Shown piece after piece: positions 18,138 to 29,956 of a stretch of 64,000 bases of DNA. The stretch's first letter is position 1, and every line of letters begins with the position of its first letter. The stretch comes from Campylobacter concisus (GTDB lineage: Bacteria > Campylobacterota > Campylobacteria > Campylobacterales > Campylobacteraceae). A program made the position numbers and the translations under genes. The DNA lies in assembly GCF_015229955.1 (NCBI RefSeq), contig NZ_JAAKYZ010000005.1, positions 1 to 64,000 of the forward strand, in the 5' to 3' direction. The notes beneath the pieces are model-generated. The model worked only from the letters and a program-made list of their open reading frames with translations. It did not search any database and was not told the DNA's origin.

Positions 18138-19339
18138 TGTTGATCGTTCAAAAATTTGGCGGAACTAGCGTAGGAACACTTGAACGCATCGAAGCTGTGG
18201 CAAATAGAGTCATTGAGACAAAAAATAGCGGTGCAGACGTAGTTGTGGTAGTTTCTGCGATGAGCGGAGTTACAAATCAATTGGTTGAATATAGTGAGTA
18301 TTTTTCAAAACACCCAGATGGCGTCGCCACTGATATGCTTTTAAGCTCTGGAGAGCAAGTAACGACCGCGCTTTTAACGATCGCACTTAATGCAAAAGGC
18401 TATGCGTGTGTAGGTATGACAGGTGCGATGGCAGGCATTATTACTGATGATATTCATACAAAAGCAAGGATCGAAAGGATAGAGACTGCTAGGCTAAAAG
18501 CCGAGCTAAAAGCTGGCAAAATCGTAGTTGTAGCTGGCTTTCAAGGTATAGATGAAAAAGGTAATATCACAACCCTTGGTAGAGGCGGCAGTGATCTTAG
18601 TGCAGTTGCATTAGCAGGGGCACTTGATGCTGATCTATGCGAAATTTTTACCGATGTTGATGGCGTTTATACGACTGATCCAAGGATAGAAAAAAAGGCA
18701 AAAAAACTAGAGCAAATAAGCTATGATGAGATGCTAGAGCTCGCTTCTGCTGGTGCAAAGGTACTACAAAATCGCTCAGTCGAGCTAGCAAAAAAACTAA
18801 ATGTAAAACTCATTACAAGAAGTAGCTTTAATCACAACGAAGGCACATTAATAGCAAAGGAAGATGACAATATGGAAGCAGTTTTAGTAAGCGGAATAGC
18901 ACTAGATAAAAATCAAGCAAGAGTAACACTAAGGGGCGTAGTTGATAAGCCTGGCATTGCAGCAGAAATTTTTACAGCTTTAGCTCATGAAAATATAAAC
19001 GTAGATATGATAATCCAAAACGTAGGACATGACGGCACTACAAATTTAGGCTTTACAGTGCCACAAAATGAGCTTGAACTAGCAAAAGAGACTATGCAAA
19101 AGCTCTCAGCTGCAAAACATATAGAATTTGATGATGCGATCGTGAAAGTTTCAGTTATTGGCGTCGGCATGAAGAGCCATAGTGGCGTAGCATGTTTGGC
19201 ATTTGAAACGCTTGCAAAAGAGGGCATAAATATCCAAATGATCTCAACAAGCGAGATAAAAATTTCAATGATCGTTGATCAAAAATATGGTGAGCTAGCG
19301 GTTCGCGTACTTCATGATGCCTATAAGCTAGATAAATAA
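18137..19339 (+). CDS. lysC: Aspartokinase
   Basis: A 400-residue kinase for aspartate, the first step to lysine, threonine, methionine and diaminopimelate. The start is LIVQKFGGTSVG; TTLGRGGSDLSAVALA and the TDVDGVYTTDPR motif complete the catalytic domain. Two ACT domains near 265-330 and 345-400 (VIGVGMKSHSGVA) would bind the feedback inhibitor. I use ATG 18137 rather than TTG one codon earlier, because AAAGGA sits about 8 bases before the ATG. Confidence 0.97.
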   Translation: MLIVQKFGGTSVGTLERIEAVANRVIETKNSGADVVVVVSAMSGVTNQLVEYSEYFSKHPDGVATDMLLSSGEQVTTALLTIALNAKGYACVGMTGAMAGIITDDIHTKARIERIETARLKAELKAGKIVVVAGFQGIDEKGNITTLGRGGSDLSAVALAGALDADLCEIFTDVDGVYTTDPRIEKKAKKLEQISYDEMLELASAGAKVLQNRSVELAKKLNVKLITRSSFNHNEGTLIAKEDDNMEAVLVSGIALDKNQARVTLRGVVDKPGIAAEIFTALAHENINVDMIIQNVGHDGTTNLGFTVPQNELELAKETMQKLSAAKHIEFDDAIVKVSVIGVGMKSHSGVACLAFETLAKEGINIQMISTSEIKISMIVDQKYGELAVRVLHDAYKLDK

Positions 19340-19881
19340 TGCAAGATTTTATTCAGTGGACGTTAAAAGCTATTAGGGACGAAGGTCCTTTGATGAGCTG
19401 GATGGAGGAAAGGCGTGTTGAATGGACGCCTTTGCTCGCATCTAGGCTTAAATTTTTACTTGAAGGAAGGGCTTTTATAACTATAAGCGATGAAGAACGA
19501 AGATGGTTTGAAACTTATCTTTTAAAAAAGATGAACCATTCAAAAAGCATAAGGCCATTTTTGCCATTTTTTAGCCTGAGATCGCTTTATCCATCACTTG
19601 ATGAGATAGAGACAAATGAGCAAAAGCAACTTCTAAAAGATATGCTAAGTCTTGCTTTTCCAAACGGTTACTTGTTTTTTTATATCGGAAAGAGCCTTGA
19701 TAAATATGCGAATTTAGCCAAAAGTGATGAGGATAGTTATATGTGGCTATTTGACGAGCAGGCGCAAAACAGCTTTACTCTTAGCTCGAGCGATGAAAAT
19801 TTAGATGTTAAACTAATAAGCCTTTGCAAAATTTTTGATAAAAGCATTGATGCAGCGCTTTTTGCTAAGGTGATACTCTAA
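19339..19881 (+). CDS. hobA: HobA, DnaA-binding initiation factor
   Basis: A 180-residue protein resembling Helicobacter HobA: start MQDFIQWTLKAIRDEGPLMSWM, then LLEGRAFITISDEERRWFETYLL and the LFDEQAQNSF...KIFDKSIDAALF end. HobA is a campylobacterotal protein that assembles DnaA at the origin, structurally like DiaA. It starts at TAATG overlapping lysC and is directly followed by holB. The lysC-hobA-holB-folP order is known from related species and supports the call. Confidence 0.9.
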   Translation: MQDFIQWTLKAIRDEGPLMSWMEERRVEWTPLLASRLKFLLEGRAFITISDEERRWFETYLLKKMNHSKSIRPFLPFFSLRSLYPSLDEIETNEQKQLLKDMLSLAFPNGYLFFYIGKSLDKYANLAKSDEDSYMWLFDEQAQNSFTLSSSDENLDVKLISLCKIFDKSIDAALFAKVIL

Positions 19882-20502
19882 ATGCTTAATAAAATCGTCG
19901 TTACAAGCGATTTTGAAAATTTAAAAGCCAAGCTTGAAAGCGAGTTTGGCATAAATAATTTAAGATTTTTTATAAGCGATGATTTTTTGCTAGAAAGTGC
20001 AAAGGAGGTCATCGCAGAAGCTTACATTGCTGAAAAAGATGAAAAAATTTTAGTAATAAATGCTAATTCTTTTAGGACAGAGGCTCAAAATGCACTTTTA
20101 AAGATCATCGAAGAGCCTCCAAGAAATATCAAATTTATAATAGCAACGCAGAGTAAAAATTTACTTCTACCAACGATTAGATCAAGAATGCTCATAGAAA
20201 ATAATCTCACAAAAAAACCAAAAATAACCCTTGATCTAAATTTAAAAACACTTAGTCTAAAAGAGCTAACAAGTTTTATCGATCAAAAGATCGCAGATGA
20301 GCAAGCTCAGAAATTTGGCAAAAACGAGTTAAAAGAGCTTGTTGGCGTTATCGTGACAAAAGCGGTTGATAGCGGGTATAAATTTAGCGGCGATGAGATG
20401 GATTATTTTTTCTCGCTTATAAAGCTAGCAGATCTAAATGCCAAGTCTCACGCCGTGCTAACGCCACTACTGCTTACTATATTTCAAAAAGGACGACGTT
20501 GA
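19882..20502 (+). CDS. holB: DNA polymerase III, delta' subunit
   Basis: A 206-residue protein with the clamp-loader motif region NSFRTEAQNALLKIIEEPPRNIKFIIAT and LLPTIRSRM, matching the sensor-1 and SRC-like segments of delta'. It is much shorter than E. coli HolB (334 residues), with a reduced N-terminal P-loop part, as in other Campylobacterota. It starts directly at the hobA stop and its stop overlaps the folP start. Confidence 0.9.
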   Translation: MLNKIVVTSDFENLKAKLESEFGINNLRFFISDDFLLESAKEVIAEAYIAEKDEKILVINANSFRTEAQNALLKIIEEPPRNIKFIIATQSKNLLLPTIRSRMLIENNLTKKPKITLDLNLKTLSLKELTSFIDQKIADEQAQKFGKNELKELVGVIVTKAVDSGYKFSGDEMDYFFSLIKLADLNAKSHAVLTPLLLTIFQKGRR

Positions 20503-21638
20503 AATTTTATAAGATAGATAACAAAAGCGACTTTGATGAAATTTGCAAAGCTATCTCGCCAAGTCCTGCTGGTGCGAAGCTCATGCATGAAAAGAGTGAG
20601 ATAAATTTTATATTTATAGATGAGATAAAAACCCCAGCGGCAAATATTCTAAAGCAAGATGCTCTAAGCGTTGGAGCTGAGCTTGTGACGCATAAAGATA
20701 CGATTTTGGGCAAGCAGAGTCTAAATAAAGCCTTACTAATGGCGACAAATGCGCAGCTTAGGCAGCTAGCTAAAAAGGAGAAGTTGCAAGACTTTGGACT
20801 TAAAAATTTAGCAGCCTTTTTAGAGACAAAATTTATAAAGCCAACAAAGCCTCTTATAATGGGCGTTGCAAATATAAACACAGATAGCTTCAACGAACAA
20901 AGCCGCATAAATACGCAAAATGGTATCTCAAAAATAGAATACATGATCGAAGCAGGTGCAGACTATATCGACCTTGGTGGCGTTAGTTCAAGGCCTGGGA
21001 GCGAGTACTGCGGTCGCGAAGAGGAATTTAGGCGCATAAAAGATATCGTGGAGGAAATTTACAAGCTAAATTTACATGAAAAGGCAAAATTTAGCCTTGA
21101 TAGCTTTGATCCTTATTGCCTTGAATTTGCTCTAAATTACGGCTTTAAAATGATAAATGACATCACGGCAAACGCCTCACTTGCCACGCTTGCGGCGCGA
21201 TATGACGCTGAGTTTTGCATGATGCATATGCAAGGCGATCCTGCGACTATGCAAGTCGCACCAAAATATAACGACTTAATCGGCGAGATAGCAGACTTTT
21301 TTGAGCAAAAGATAGTCCTAGCAAAGGAGCTTGGCGCCAAAAAAATAGTGCTTGATGTGGGTATTGGCTTTGGCAAGACGGCTGAGCAAAATTTATTGCT
21401 TATTAAGCATTTGGAGCATTTTTTAAAATTTGACTGCCCGTTGCTAGTTGGTGCTAGCCGCAAATCAGTCATAAATCACTACTACAAAAGCGATGTCAAA
21501 GAGCGCTTACCAGGCTCACTTTACCTGCATCTAAAGGCCTTCGAAAACGGCGCTCAGATTATTAGGACGCACGATGTGGCCGAGCACAAACAGCTTTTTG
21601 ATATGCATGAGGCGATGAAGCAAGCCACGCTTTGGTAG
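20499..21638 (+). CDS. folP: Dihydropteroate synthase, with N-terminal extension
   Basis: A 379-residue protein beginning at TTG with AAAGGA upstream, overlapping holB by 4 bp. Residues 1-110 form an extra N-terminal region seen in campylobacterotal DHPS. The TIM barrel follows: IMGVANINTDSF, DYIDLGGVSSRPGS, MINDITA, CMMHMQGDPATMQ, DVGIGFGKT, LVGASRKSVI and a final RTHDV. It joins p-aminobenzoate to the pterin in folate synthesis and is the sulfonamide target. A shortened NADAR gene starts inside its last codons. Confidence 0.95.
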   Translation: MKFYKIDNKSDFDEICKAISPSPAGAKLMHEKSEINFIFIDEIKTPAANILKQDALSVGAELVTHKDTILGKQSLNKALLMATNAQLRQLAKKEKLQDFGLKNLAAFLETKFIKPTKPLIMGVANINTDSFNEQSRINTQNGISKIEYMIEAGADYIDLGGVSSRPGSEYCGREEEFRRIKDIVEEIYKLNLHEKAKFSLDSFDPYCLEFALNYGFKMINDITANASLATLAARYDAEFCMMHMQGDPATMQVAPKYNDLIGEIADFFEQKIVLAKELGAKKIVLDVGIGFGKTAEQNLLLIKHLEHFLKFDCPLLVGASRKSVINHYYKSDVKERLPGSLYLHLKAFENGAQIIRTHDVAEHKQLFDMHEAMKQATLW

Positions 21639-22063
21639 AGTGTAAGGCTAAAAAGGCTGAATGCTTTGGTGATAAAGAGGCTTTGGAGGAAATTTTATCC
21701 GCCAAAGATCCAGCGCAGATGAAGGCACTTGGCAGGCAGGTGCGAGGCTTTGACGCTAAGGTCTGGGATGAGATCAAATTTGGCGTCGTGCTAAATGCTA
21801 GCTATCTAAAATTTAGCCAAAATGCCCCTTTGCGAGACTTTCTGCTCCAAACTGGGAGCAAAATTTTAGTCGAGGCAAGCCCAGTTGATAAAATTTGGGG
21901 CATAGGTATGAGTGCAAGCGATGAAAGTGCGCAAAATCCTATGAAGTGGCGAGGGCAAAATTTACTTGGCTTTGCGCTGATGAGGGCGAGGGACGAGATA
22001 GCAAAGGTCTATAAAAATGTCCATTTATGTGACGCGAGAGAGCTAAATTTGGATCATTTATAA
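21632..22063 (+). CDS. NADAR-family protein, N-terminally truncated
   Basis: A 143-codon frame with the C-terminal three quarters of a NADAR (YbiA-like) domain: FGDKEALEEILSAKDPAQMKALGRQV, VWDEIKFGVVLNASYLKFSQN, ILVEASPVDKIWGIGM and WRGQNLLGFALMRARDEI. NADAR enzymes act on ADP-ribose-type N-glycosides or riboflavin intermediates. Family-like sequence continues a few codons upstream of the TTG but hits an in-frame TGA at 21608. The usual N-terminal part with the SNFYP-like strand is absent, because that DNA encodes the end of folP. It may be a relic or a working short form. Confidence 0.75.
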   Translation: MVECKAKKAECFGDKEALEEILSAKDPAQMKALGRQVRGFDAKVWDEIKFGVVLNASYLKFSQNAPLRDFLLQTGSKILVEASPVDKIWGIGMSASDESAQNPMKWRGQNLLGFALMRARDEIAKVYKNVHLCDARELNLDHL

Positions 22064-22074
22064 AGTATGTTTAA

Positions 22075-24751
<2,677 letters not shown>

Positions 24752-25606
24752 CATTACTGCCGTTGCGATAGGGCACTTTGACGGCGTACACAGGGGGCAC
24801 AAGCAGCTTTTAAAGCAGCTAGGCGAGTTTGGCGGACTTGTTGTCATCGACAAAAACAAAGCCAACATCACGCCGAAGCTAAAGCGAGCTGAGTACTCAA
24901 ACTATCCTTGCTTCTTGTATGATTTTGAGAGTATAAAGGGGCTTAGCGGCGAGGAATTTATCGAGCTTTTAAAGCGAGATTTTAAAAATTTAAAAAAGAT
25001 CGTTGTTGGGTTTGATTTTAGATTTGGCAGAAACAGAGCGTGGGACAAGCACGATCTAAAAAGAATTTTTGATGGTGAGGTGGTCGTCGTTGATGAGGTT
25101 TGTTATGACGGCATGGGCGTGCATAGCTCCTCCATTAGAGAGTTGATACGTCAAGGTAACATCGATGAGGCAAACAGGCTAATAGGCAGGGAGTACTCGA
25201 TCGAGGGCAACGTGATAAAAGGGCAGGGCATCGGCGCAAAAGAGCTTGTCGCTACGCTAAATTTAGATATAAAAAGCTATCTCTTGCCACGTGAGGGCGT
25301 CTATGCGACAAGAACGAGGATGGGCTCATACACCTATGGCTCGGTCACATTTATAGGCAATAGGCTTAGCACGGACGGAAATTTTAGCGTTGAGACGCAC
25401 ATATTAGACGAGGTCGCGCCAAAAGTGACGAGGCATGTCGCGGTTTGTTTTATAAAACGTCTAAGAGATAATAAAAAATTTAACACACTTGAAGAGCTAA
25501 AAGAACAGATCAAATACGATATAAACGCAGCTAGAGCTTGCGTTGGAGTGTGCGATCTTTTTGGTAACGAGACAATGAGATACTTTGATGGATACGGAGC
25601 TGGCAT

Positions 25607-26311
25607 ATGAGAGATGAAATTTTTAAAGAGCCTATAAGCAAGCAGTTTGAGTTTGATGACTTTGTGGCGAGTGTTTTTGATGATATGATCTCGCGCTCGG
25701 TGCCGTTTTACGATGTGAGCTCAAATCTAAATGCAAAACTACTTGCTAAAATTTTGCCAAAAGATGCAAGCGTATGCGACCTTGGCTGCTCGACGGCAAA
25801 TAGCTTACTTTTACTAAATAATCTTAGAAACGATCTCGTGCTAAGTGGCGTGGATAACTCTGAGGCGATGCTAGCAAATGCCAAAAATAAGGCAAAAGCT
25901 TATGGAGCAAAGATAAAATTTTTGCTTGATGATATTTTAAAGTGTGAGTTAGTGGGCTTTGACGCAGTTTTGGCAAACTATACTTTGCAGTTTATAAGAC
26001 CACCAAAAAGGGCCGATCTAGTGCAAAAAATTTATAACGGACTAAATGAAAATGGAGTTTTTTTATTTAGTGAAAAGATCATCTTTGAAGATAAAAAACT
26101 TACTAAAAGCGTCATAGAAATTTATGAAGACTACAAGCAGGCACAAGGCTACTCACGCTATGAGATCGCCCAAAAAAGAGAGGCGCTTGAAAATGTGCTG
26201 GTGCCATACACCGAAGAAGAAAATAGAAACTTAGCCATAAATGCTGGCTTTAAGCGAGTCGAGAGCACATTTAAATGGGGAAATTTTATGAGTTTTTTGG
26301 CGTTTAAATAA
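25607..26311 (+). CDS. cmoA: Carboxy-S-adenosyl-L-methionine synthase
   Basis: A 234-residue SAM-fold protein with the CmoA start FDDFVASVFDDMISRSVPFY, then CDLGCSTANSLLLL, SGVDNSEAML, DAVLANYTLQFI and the VLVPYTEEENRNLAINAGF end. CmoA uses prephenate to make carboxy-SAM, the donor for 5-oxyacetyl-uridine at tRNA position 34. Its partner CmoB is encoded at 39354-40223. It is the last gene of the rppH-to-cmoA run and overlaps ribF by 4 bp. Confidence 0.93.
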   Translation: MRDEIFKEPISKQFEFDDFVASVFDDMISRSVPFYDVSSNLNAKLLAKILPKDASVCDLGCSTANSLLLLNNLRNDLVLSGVDNSEAMLANAKNKAKAYGAKIKFLLDDILKCELVGFDAVLANYTLQFIRPPKRADLVQKIYNGLNENGVFLFSEKIIFEDKKLTKSVIEIYEDYKQAQGYSRYEIAQKREALENVLVPYTEEENRNLAINAGFKRVESTFKWGNFMSFLAFK

Positions 26312-26431
26312 ATTTAAAAATATCTGCTTTTGTATTTAATATAAAACTTAACCATAGACAGTGAATTTAAAATTTAGATTTTTTGGCTTCGCAATATCAA
26401 AATTTTTGGATTATGAAATTTGGTAGTAAAG

Positions 26432-26461
26432 AAATTTAGCGGGAGTTACCCCGCTAAATTT
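26432..26461. terminator. Bidirectional terminator between cmoA and fdhF
   Basis: A perfect 12-bp inverted repeat, AAATTTAGCGGG and CCCGCTAAATTT, with a 6-base loop. It lies between the convergent cmoA and fdhF genes, reaches two bases into the fdhF stop codon, and has A/T runs on both sides. Confidence 0.85.
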
Positions 26462-28736
26462 ACTCATTTATCGCTGCATTTCCGTGGTGGTGGAAGTCAT
26501 CGTAGATGATCTTTGAAGTTTGGAATTTTATGCGTTTTAGTTCGCGAACTCGTAAAAATTCTTCTTCATCGATCTTTTTGATCTGAATAGCTGCTTTAAA
26601 TGTCGGAGTCTTACTGATGTAGTCCCAACCGCTGCTTGTTAGCTCATTGCAAGAGCTCTCCCAGTAGTGGAAAGTCATCTGGATGATGCCATCAGGCACG
26701 ATGTCTGTTACTTCAGCTTTTACGACGATGTAGCCGTATCTACTCCATGCTTTGATGAAGTCGCCTTGTTTTAAGCCATATCTTGCTGCAAGTGTTGGAT
26801 TCATCTCTGCGATAGGTCCGATGCTATCTCCGCCTTCTTCGATCGCTCGTGAGCGTCTTGTCATAGTGCCAACGGTGTATTGATAAACCTTCCTAGTGGT
26901 TAGAAGTTGTATTGGATATTCATCATCAGTCTTTTCATCGACTGAGCCAGCCATGATAGGGTACTCAGGCGACATATTCATCTTCTTAGCAAATTCAAGT
27001 TTTGCACTTTCGATCTTATCGGCTTTATCCACAAAGAGGCATGGCACAAAACGACCTTTGCCATCAGGTGTGAAAAATTTCTTATCAAGATAGAGGCTTT
27101 GACCGCCCATGTCATCTTCATTTGGACATGGCCAGTGAAGTCCGTGATACTTTTTGATACGGTAATAACTCATACCGCCATATCGTCTTGGGTCGCATTT
27201 TCTAACTTCTTCCCAAATTTCTTCTGGTGAGTTGAAGTTAAATCCCTCTGTTGCACCTAAACGACGTGCGATCTCACAAACGATCCACCAGTCTTGTCTA
27301 GCATCTCCTGGAGGTGTGATGACTGCTTCATTGTGCTGTACGCGGCGCTCTGCGTTTGTATAAAGTCCTTCTTTCTCGCTACTTGCAACGCCTGGAAGTA
27401 TGACGTCAGCTTTTAGTGAAGTCTCGGTTAAAAATAGATCTTGCACGACGTAGAAATCAACATGAGCGATACCTTTTAAGAAGTGGTTTGTATTTGGCTC
27501 AGAGATGACTGGATTTTCGCCGATAGTCCAAAAGAAATGCACTTTGCCATCAAGGATCGCATCAGGCACTTCGGTTTTGTGAACGCCTATTTTTGAGCTC
27601 AAGAATCCAGGTTCTAGGTGCCACATTTTTTCAAACCAAGCTCTTTGCTCTGGATCAGTGACTGAGCCAAGATTTGGGAAGATGTTTGGCAAAACGCCCA
27701 TATCACAGCAGCCTTGAACATTCTCTTGGCCTCTTAGTGGTAAGTCGCCTGAACCAAGTTCACAGATGTTACCAGTGATCAAGAATAAATTTGATACATC
27801 GCAAACTCCGCCAACGCCGTGGTTGAAGTGAGTTACGCCCATACCGTGAGTGATGACTGCTGGCTTTGTGGTAGCGTACATTCTAGCAGCCGCTCTGATA
27901 TCCTCTGGATTTAGCCTTGTATATTTAGCCACGACCTCTGGAGCATAGTCTTTTACAGCTTCTTTGACATACTCAATGCCGATTGTGTGGTCTCTTACAA
28001 ACTCCTCATTTACAAGGCCTTCTTCGATGATAGTGTAAAGAAGTGCGTTTATAACAGGGATGTTGTGCTCTGGCTCTAGTTGTAAGTGAATATCAGCTCT
28101 GCTTGCAAACTCGGTCTTAATAGGATCAATAACGATCAGTTTCGCACCGCGGTTTAGCGCTCTTTGGATGTGCATAGCTGCGATTGGGTGACCATTTTCT
28201 GGGTTTGAGCCTATCATTAATATACAGTTACTATAAGCGCCAATCTCTGTAAAGCTATTTGTGGCAGCTCCGTTTCCGATTGTTTTAGCAAGTCCTGCTA
28301 CTGTCGGAGCGTGTCAAATTCTAGCACAGTGATCGACGTTGTTTGTGCCAATTACAGCACGCATTAGCTTTTGAGCGACGTAGTTATCTTCAAGCGTACA
28401 GCGTGCTGAGAAATTTCCAGCTAATGCGTCTGGACCATATTTTGTTTTGGTTTCTTTCATCTTTTCTACGACAAGGTCAAGTGCCTCGTCCCAGCTGGCC
28501 TCTTCAAATTCGCCATCTTTTGAAAAAACGCCGTTTTTCTTTCTGATAAGTGGTTTTGTAAGTCTATCCGGGCTTGCTACATAGTCCCAGCCGTAAAAGC
28601 CTTTTAAGCATAAATTTCCTTGATTAACTGGATTGTCTTCAACGCCAGTTGCAGCACGAACGACGTTATTTTCCACATGCAAGGTAACCTGACAGCCCGT
28701 CCCACAATAAGGACAGATGACTTTGCCTTCTTTCAT
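26460..28736 (-). CDS. fdhF: Formate dehydrogenase, molybdopterin/selenocysteine subunit (FdhF type)
   Basis: One gene of about 758 residues read through an in-frame UGA (28316-28314) as selenocysteine. The N-terminal 4Fe-4S motif CPYCGTGC...GNLCLKG is followed by NNVDHCARI-U-HAPTVAGLAKT, where Sec binds Mo/W. After it come MIGSNPENGHPI, RGQENVQGCCDMG and the C-terminal molybdopterin-binding part (TMTRRSRAI). Size and lack of a Tat signal resemble cytoplasmic E. coli FdhF rather than the longer exported FdhA. ATG 28736 is chosen because AAGGAG is 6 bases upstream; ATG 28739 is also possible. No other fdh or sel gene is adjacent. Confidence 0.94.
28267..28316 (-). promoter_or_regulatory. UGA selenocysteine codon and SECIS hairpin
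   Basis: Directly after UGA, GCTCCG (28310-28305) can pair with CGGAGC (28272-28267). Inside is a perfect apical hairpin TAGCA-GGACT-TGCTA (28300-28286), resembling the GGUCU-loop hairpin of E. coli fdhF, which binds SelB. It lies in the reading frame and encodes conserved residues. Confidence 0.85.
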
Positions 28737-28751
28737 CATTTTCTCCTTTAC

Positions 28752-28789
28752 TATGCAATATTTGCATATTTCTATATGGGTAATATTAC
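28752..28789 (-). promoter_or_regulatory. Two palindromes upstream of fdhF
   Basis: TATGCAA and TTGCATA with a 3-base spacer (28752-28768) sit just upstream of the fdhF ribosome binding site, and a 10-bp palindrome GTAATATTAC (28780-28789) lies a little further up. They could be operator sites; no known regulator consensus is matched with confidence. Confidence 0.35.
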
Positions 28790-29105
28790 TAGCCAAATTC
28801 TTAATCTTTAATAAAAATTCTTTATTATTAAAAATAAATTTTTAATTTAAGTTAAGATTAATTTAATTCTACTAAAGTCAATTATTTAGGGATTTTAAAA
28901 TTTGTTTAAAATTGATAAATTTATTATAAAAAATAAATATATAGAGATTTAGCTTTTTATATAAAATGAAGAAATTAATTTTAATTTTACTTTTTTTAAA
29001 AAGGTTAGTCATATTGTAAGCAGATAAATTAATACTAAAGATGGAAAAATTTTAAAATAGACTGTAAATTTTTGAATAAAAATATGGATGAAGGAAATTT
29101 AATAA
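28790..29105. other. AT-rich intergenic stretch between fdhF and rpsO
   Basis: No reading frame with a ribosome binding site, no clear hairpin and no repeat is visible here. Part of it must carry the fdhF promoter, but in sequence this AT-rich I cannot single out a -10 box. Confidence 0.5.
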
Positions 29106-29124
29106 GGAGAGCAGATCGCTCTCC
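29106..29124 (-). terminator. Terminator after rpsO
   Basis: GGAGAGC and GCTCTCC form a perfect 7-bp stem with a 5-base loop, 6 bases beyond the rpsO stop. On the minus strand it is followed by TTATTAAATTT. Confidence 0.85.
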
Positions 29125-29130
29125 AATGAA

Positions 29131-29403
29131 CTATTTATCTCTTAAGCCAAGCTCAGAGATTAGTTTTGAATATGTAGTGTAGTCTTTATTTTTAAGATAT
29201 TTTAAAAGTCTTTTTCTTTGACCAACTAGTTTTAAAAGACCTAAACGTGATGAAAAGTCTTTTTTGAAAATTTTAAGGTGTTCTGTAAGTTCAGTTATTC
29301 TAGCTGTTAAAAGAGCTATTTGAACTTCTGGAGAGCCTGTATCTCCCTCTTTTCTAGCGAATTTCGCAACTATTTGAGCTTTTTTAGCCGAATCCAAAGC
29401 CAT
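29131..29403 (-). CDS. rpsO: 30S ribosomal protein S15
   Basis: A 90-residue S15 with family signatures [48 protein letters not shown]15 binds the central domain of 16S rRNA early in assembly. It is a single-gene unit: a TATAAT promoter upstream and a hairpin terminator downstream. It is divergent from the Rrf2 gene. Confidence 0.98.
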   Translation of the reverse strand: MALDSAKKAQIVAKFARKEGDTGSPEVQIALLTARITELTEHLKIFKKDFSSRLGLLKLVGQRKRLLKYLKNKDYTTYSKLISELGLRDK

Positions 29404-29437
29404 GATGACCTCCTGATTGGTGAATTTTGGAAGAGCG

Positions 29438-29446
29438 ATTATAGCA
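29438..29446 (-). promoter_or_regulatory. rpsO extended -10 promoter
   Basis: The minus strand reads TGCTATAAT, a perfect extended -10 element, 34 bp upstream of the rpsO ATG. Confidence 0.7.
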
Positions 29447-29549
29447 TTTAAAACATAAAGTTAGATAAAATTATGCTTTTTAAAAATTAATGAAAAATGC
29501 AGTAAAAATTTAATAAAATTAGGGCTATTTAAAGACTTAAGGAAGATAA

Positions 29550-29954
29550 ATGCTTTTTACAAAGGCAAGCGAATACGCTCTACTTTCACTTATTTTAATA
29601 TCTCAAAAATCATCTCCAGTTGATGTTGATACGATCTCAAATGAACTTAAAATTTCAAAAAGCTTTTTAGCCAAAATTTTACAAAATCTTGCAAAAGATG
29701 GAATTTTAAAGTCGTTTAAAGGGGCAAATGGCGGTTTCGCGCTAAATAACGAACCTGAAAATTTAAGCATAAAAAAGATAATAGAGTGCGCTGAAAAACG
29801 TGAACTTAACGTCTTTGAGTGCTCATCTTCTGCAGATGGCTGCCCGTCAAACAAAGCCTCGAGCTGTCAAATTTGGTCGATGTTTAGTGGTCTTCAAAGC
29901 AAGATCGACGAGATGCTTGATGCGATAAAACTAAGTGACATCGTTAAGAAGTAG
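29550..29954 (+). CDS. Rrf2-family transcriptional regulator
   Basis: A 134-residue Rrf2 protein: winged helix (MLFTKASEYALLSLILIS; SFLAKILQNLAKDGILKSFKGANGGFAL) and a C-terminal cysteine cluster ECSSSADGCPSNKASSC. The three cysteines match the 2Fe-2S ligands of IscR/NsrR-like members, so it probably senses iron-sulfur status, redox or NO. It lies 2 bp upstream of flhA, which suggests that the regulator and the flagellar export gene share an mRNA. Its targets are unknown. Confidence 0.92.
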   Translation: MLFTKASEYALLSLILISQKSSPVDVDTISNELKISKSFLAKILQNLAKDGILKSFKGANGGFALNNEPENLSIKKIIECAEKRELNVFECSSSADGCPSNKASSCQIWSMFSGLQSKIDEMLDAIKLSDIVKK

Positions 29955-29956
29955 AA

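Noticed and set aside
28314..28316. Stop codon splitting formate dehydrogenase into a pseudogene
   Set aside because: The UGA stands at the known Sec position, both sides are in the same frame and fully conserved, and a SECIS-like hairpin follows, so read-through is the better explanation.
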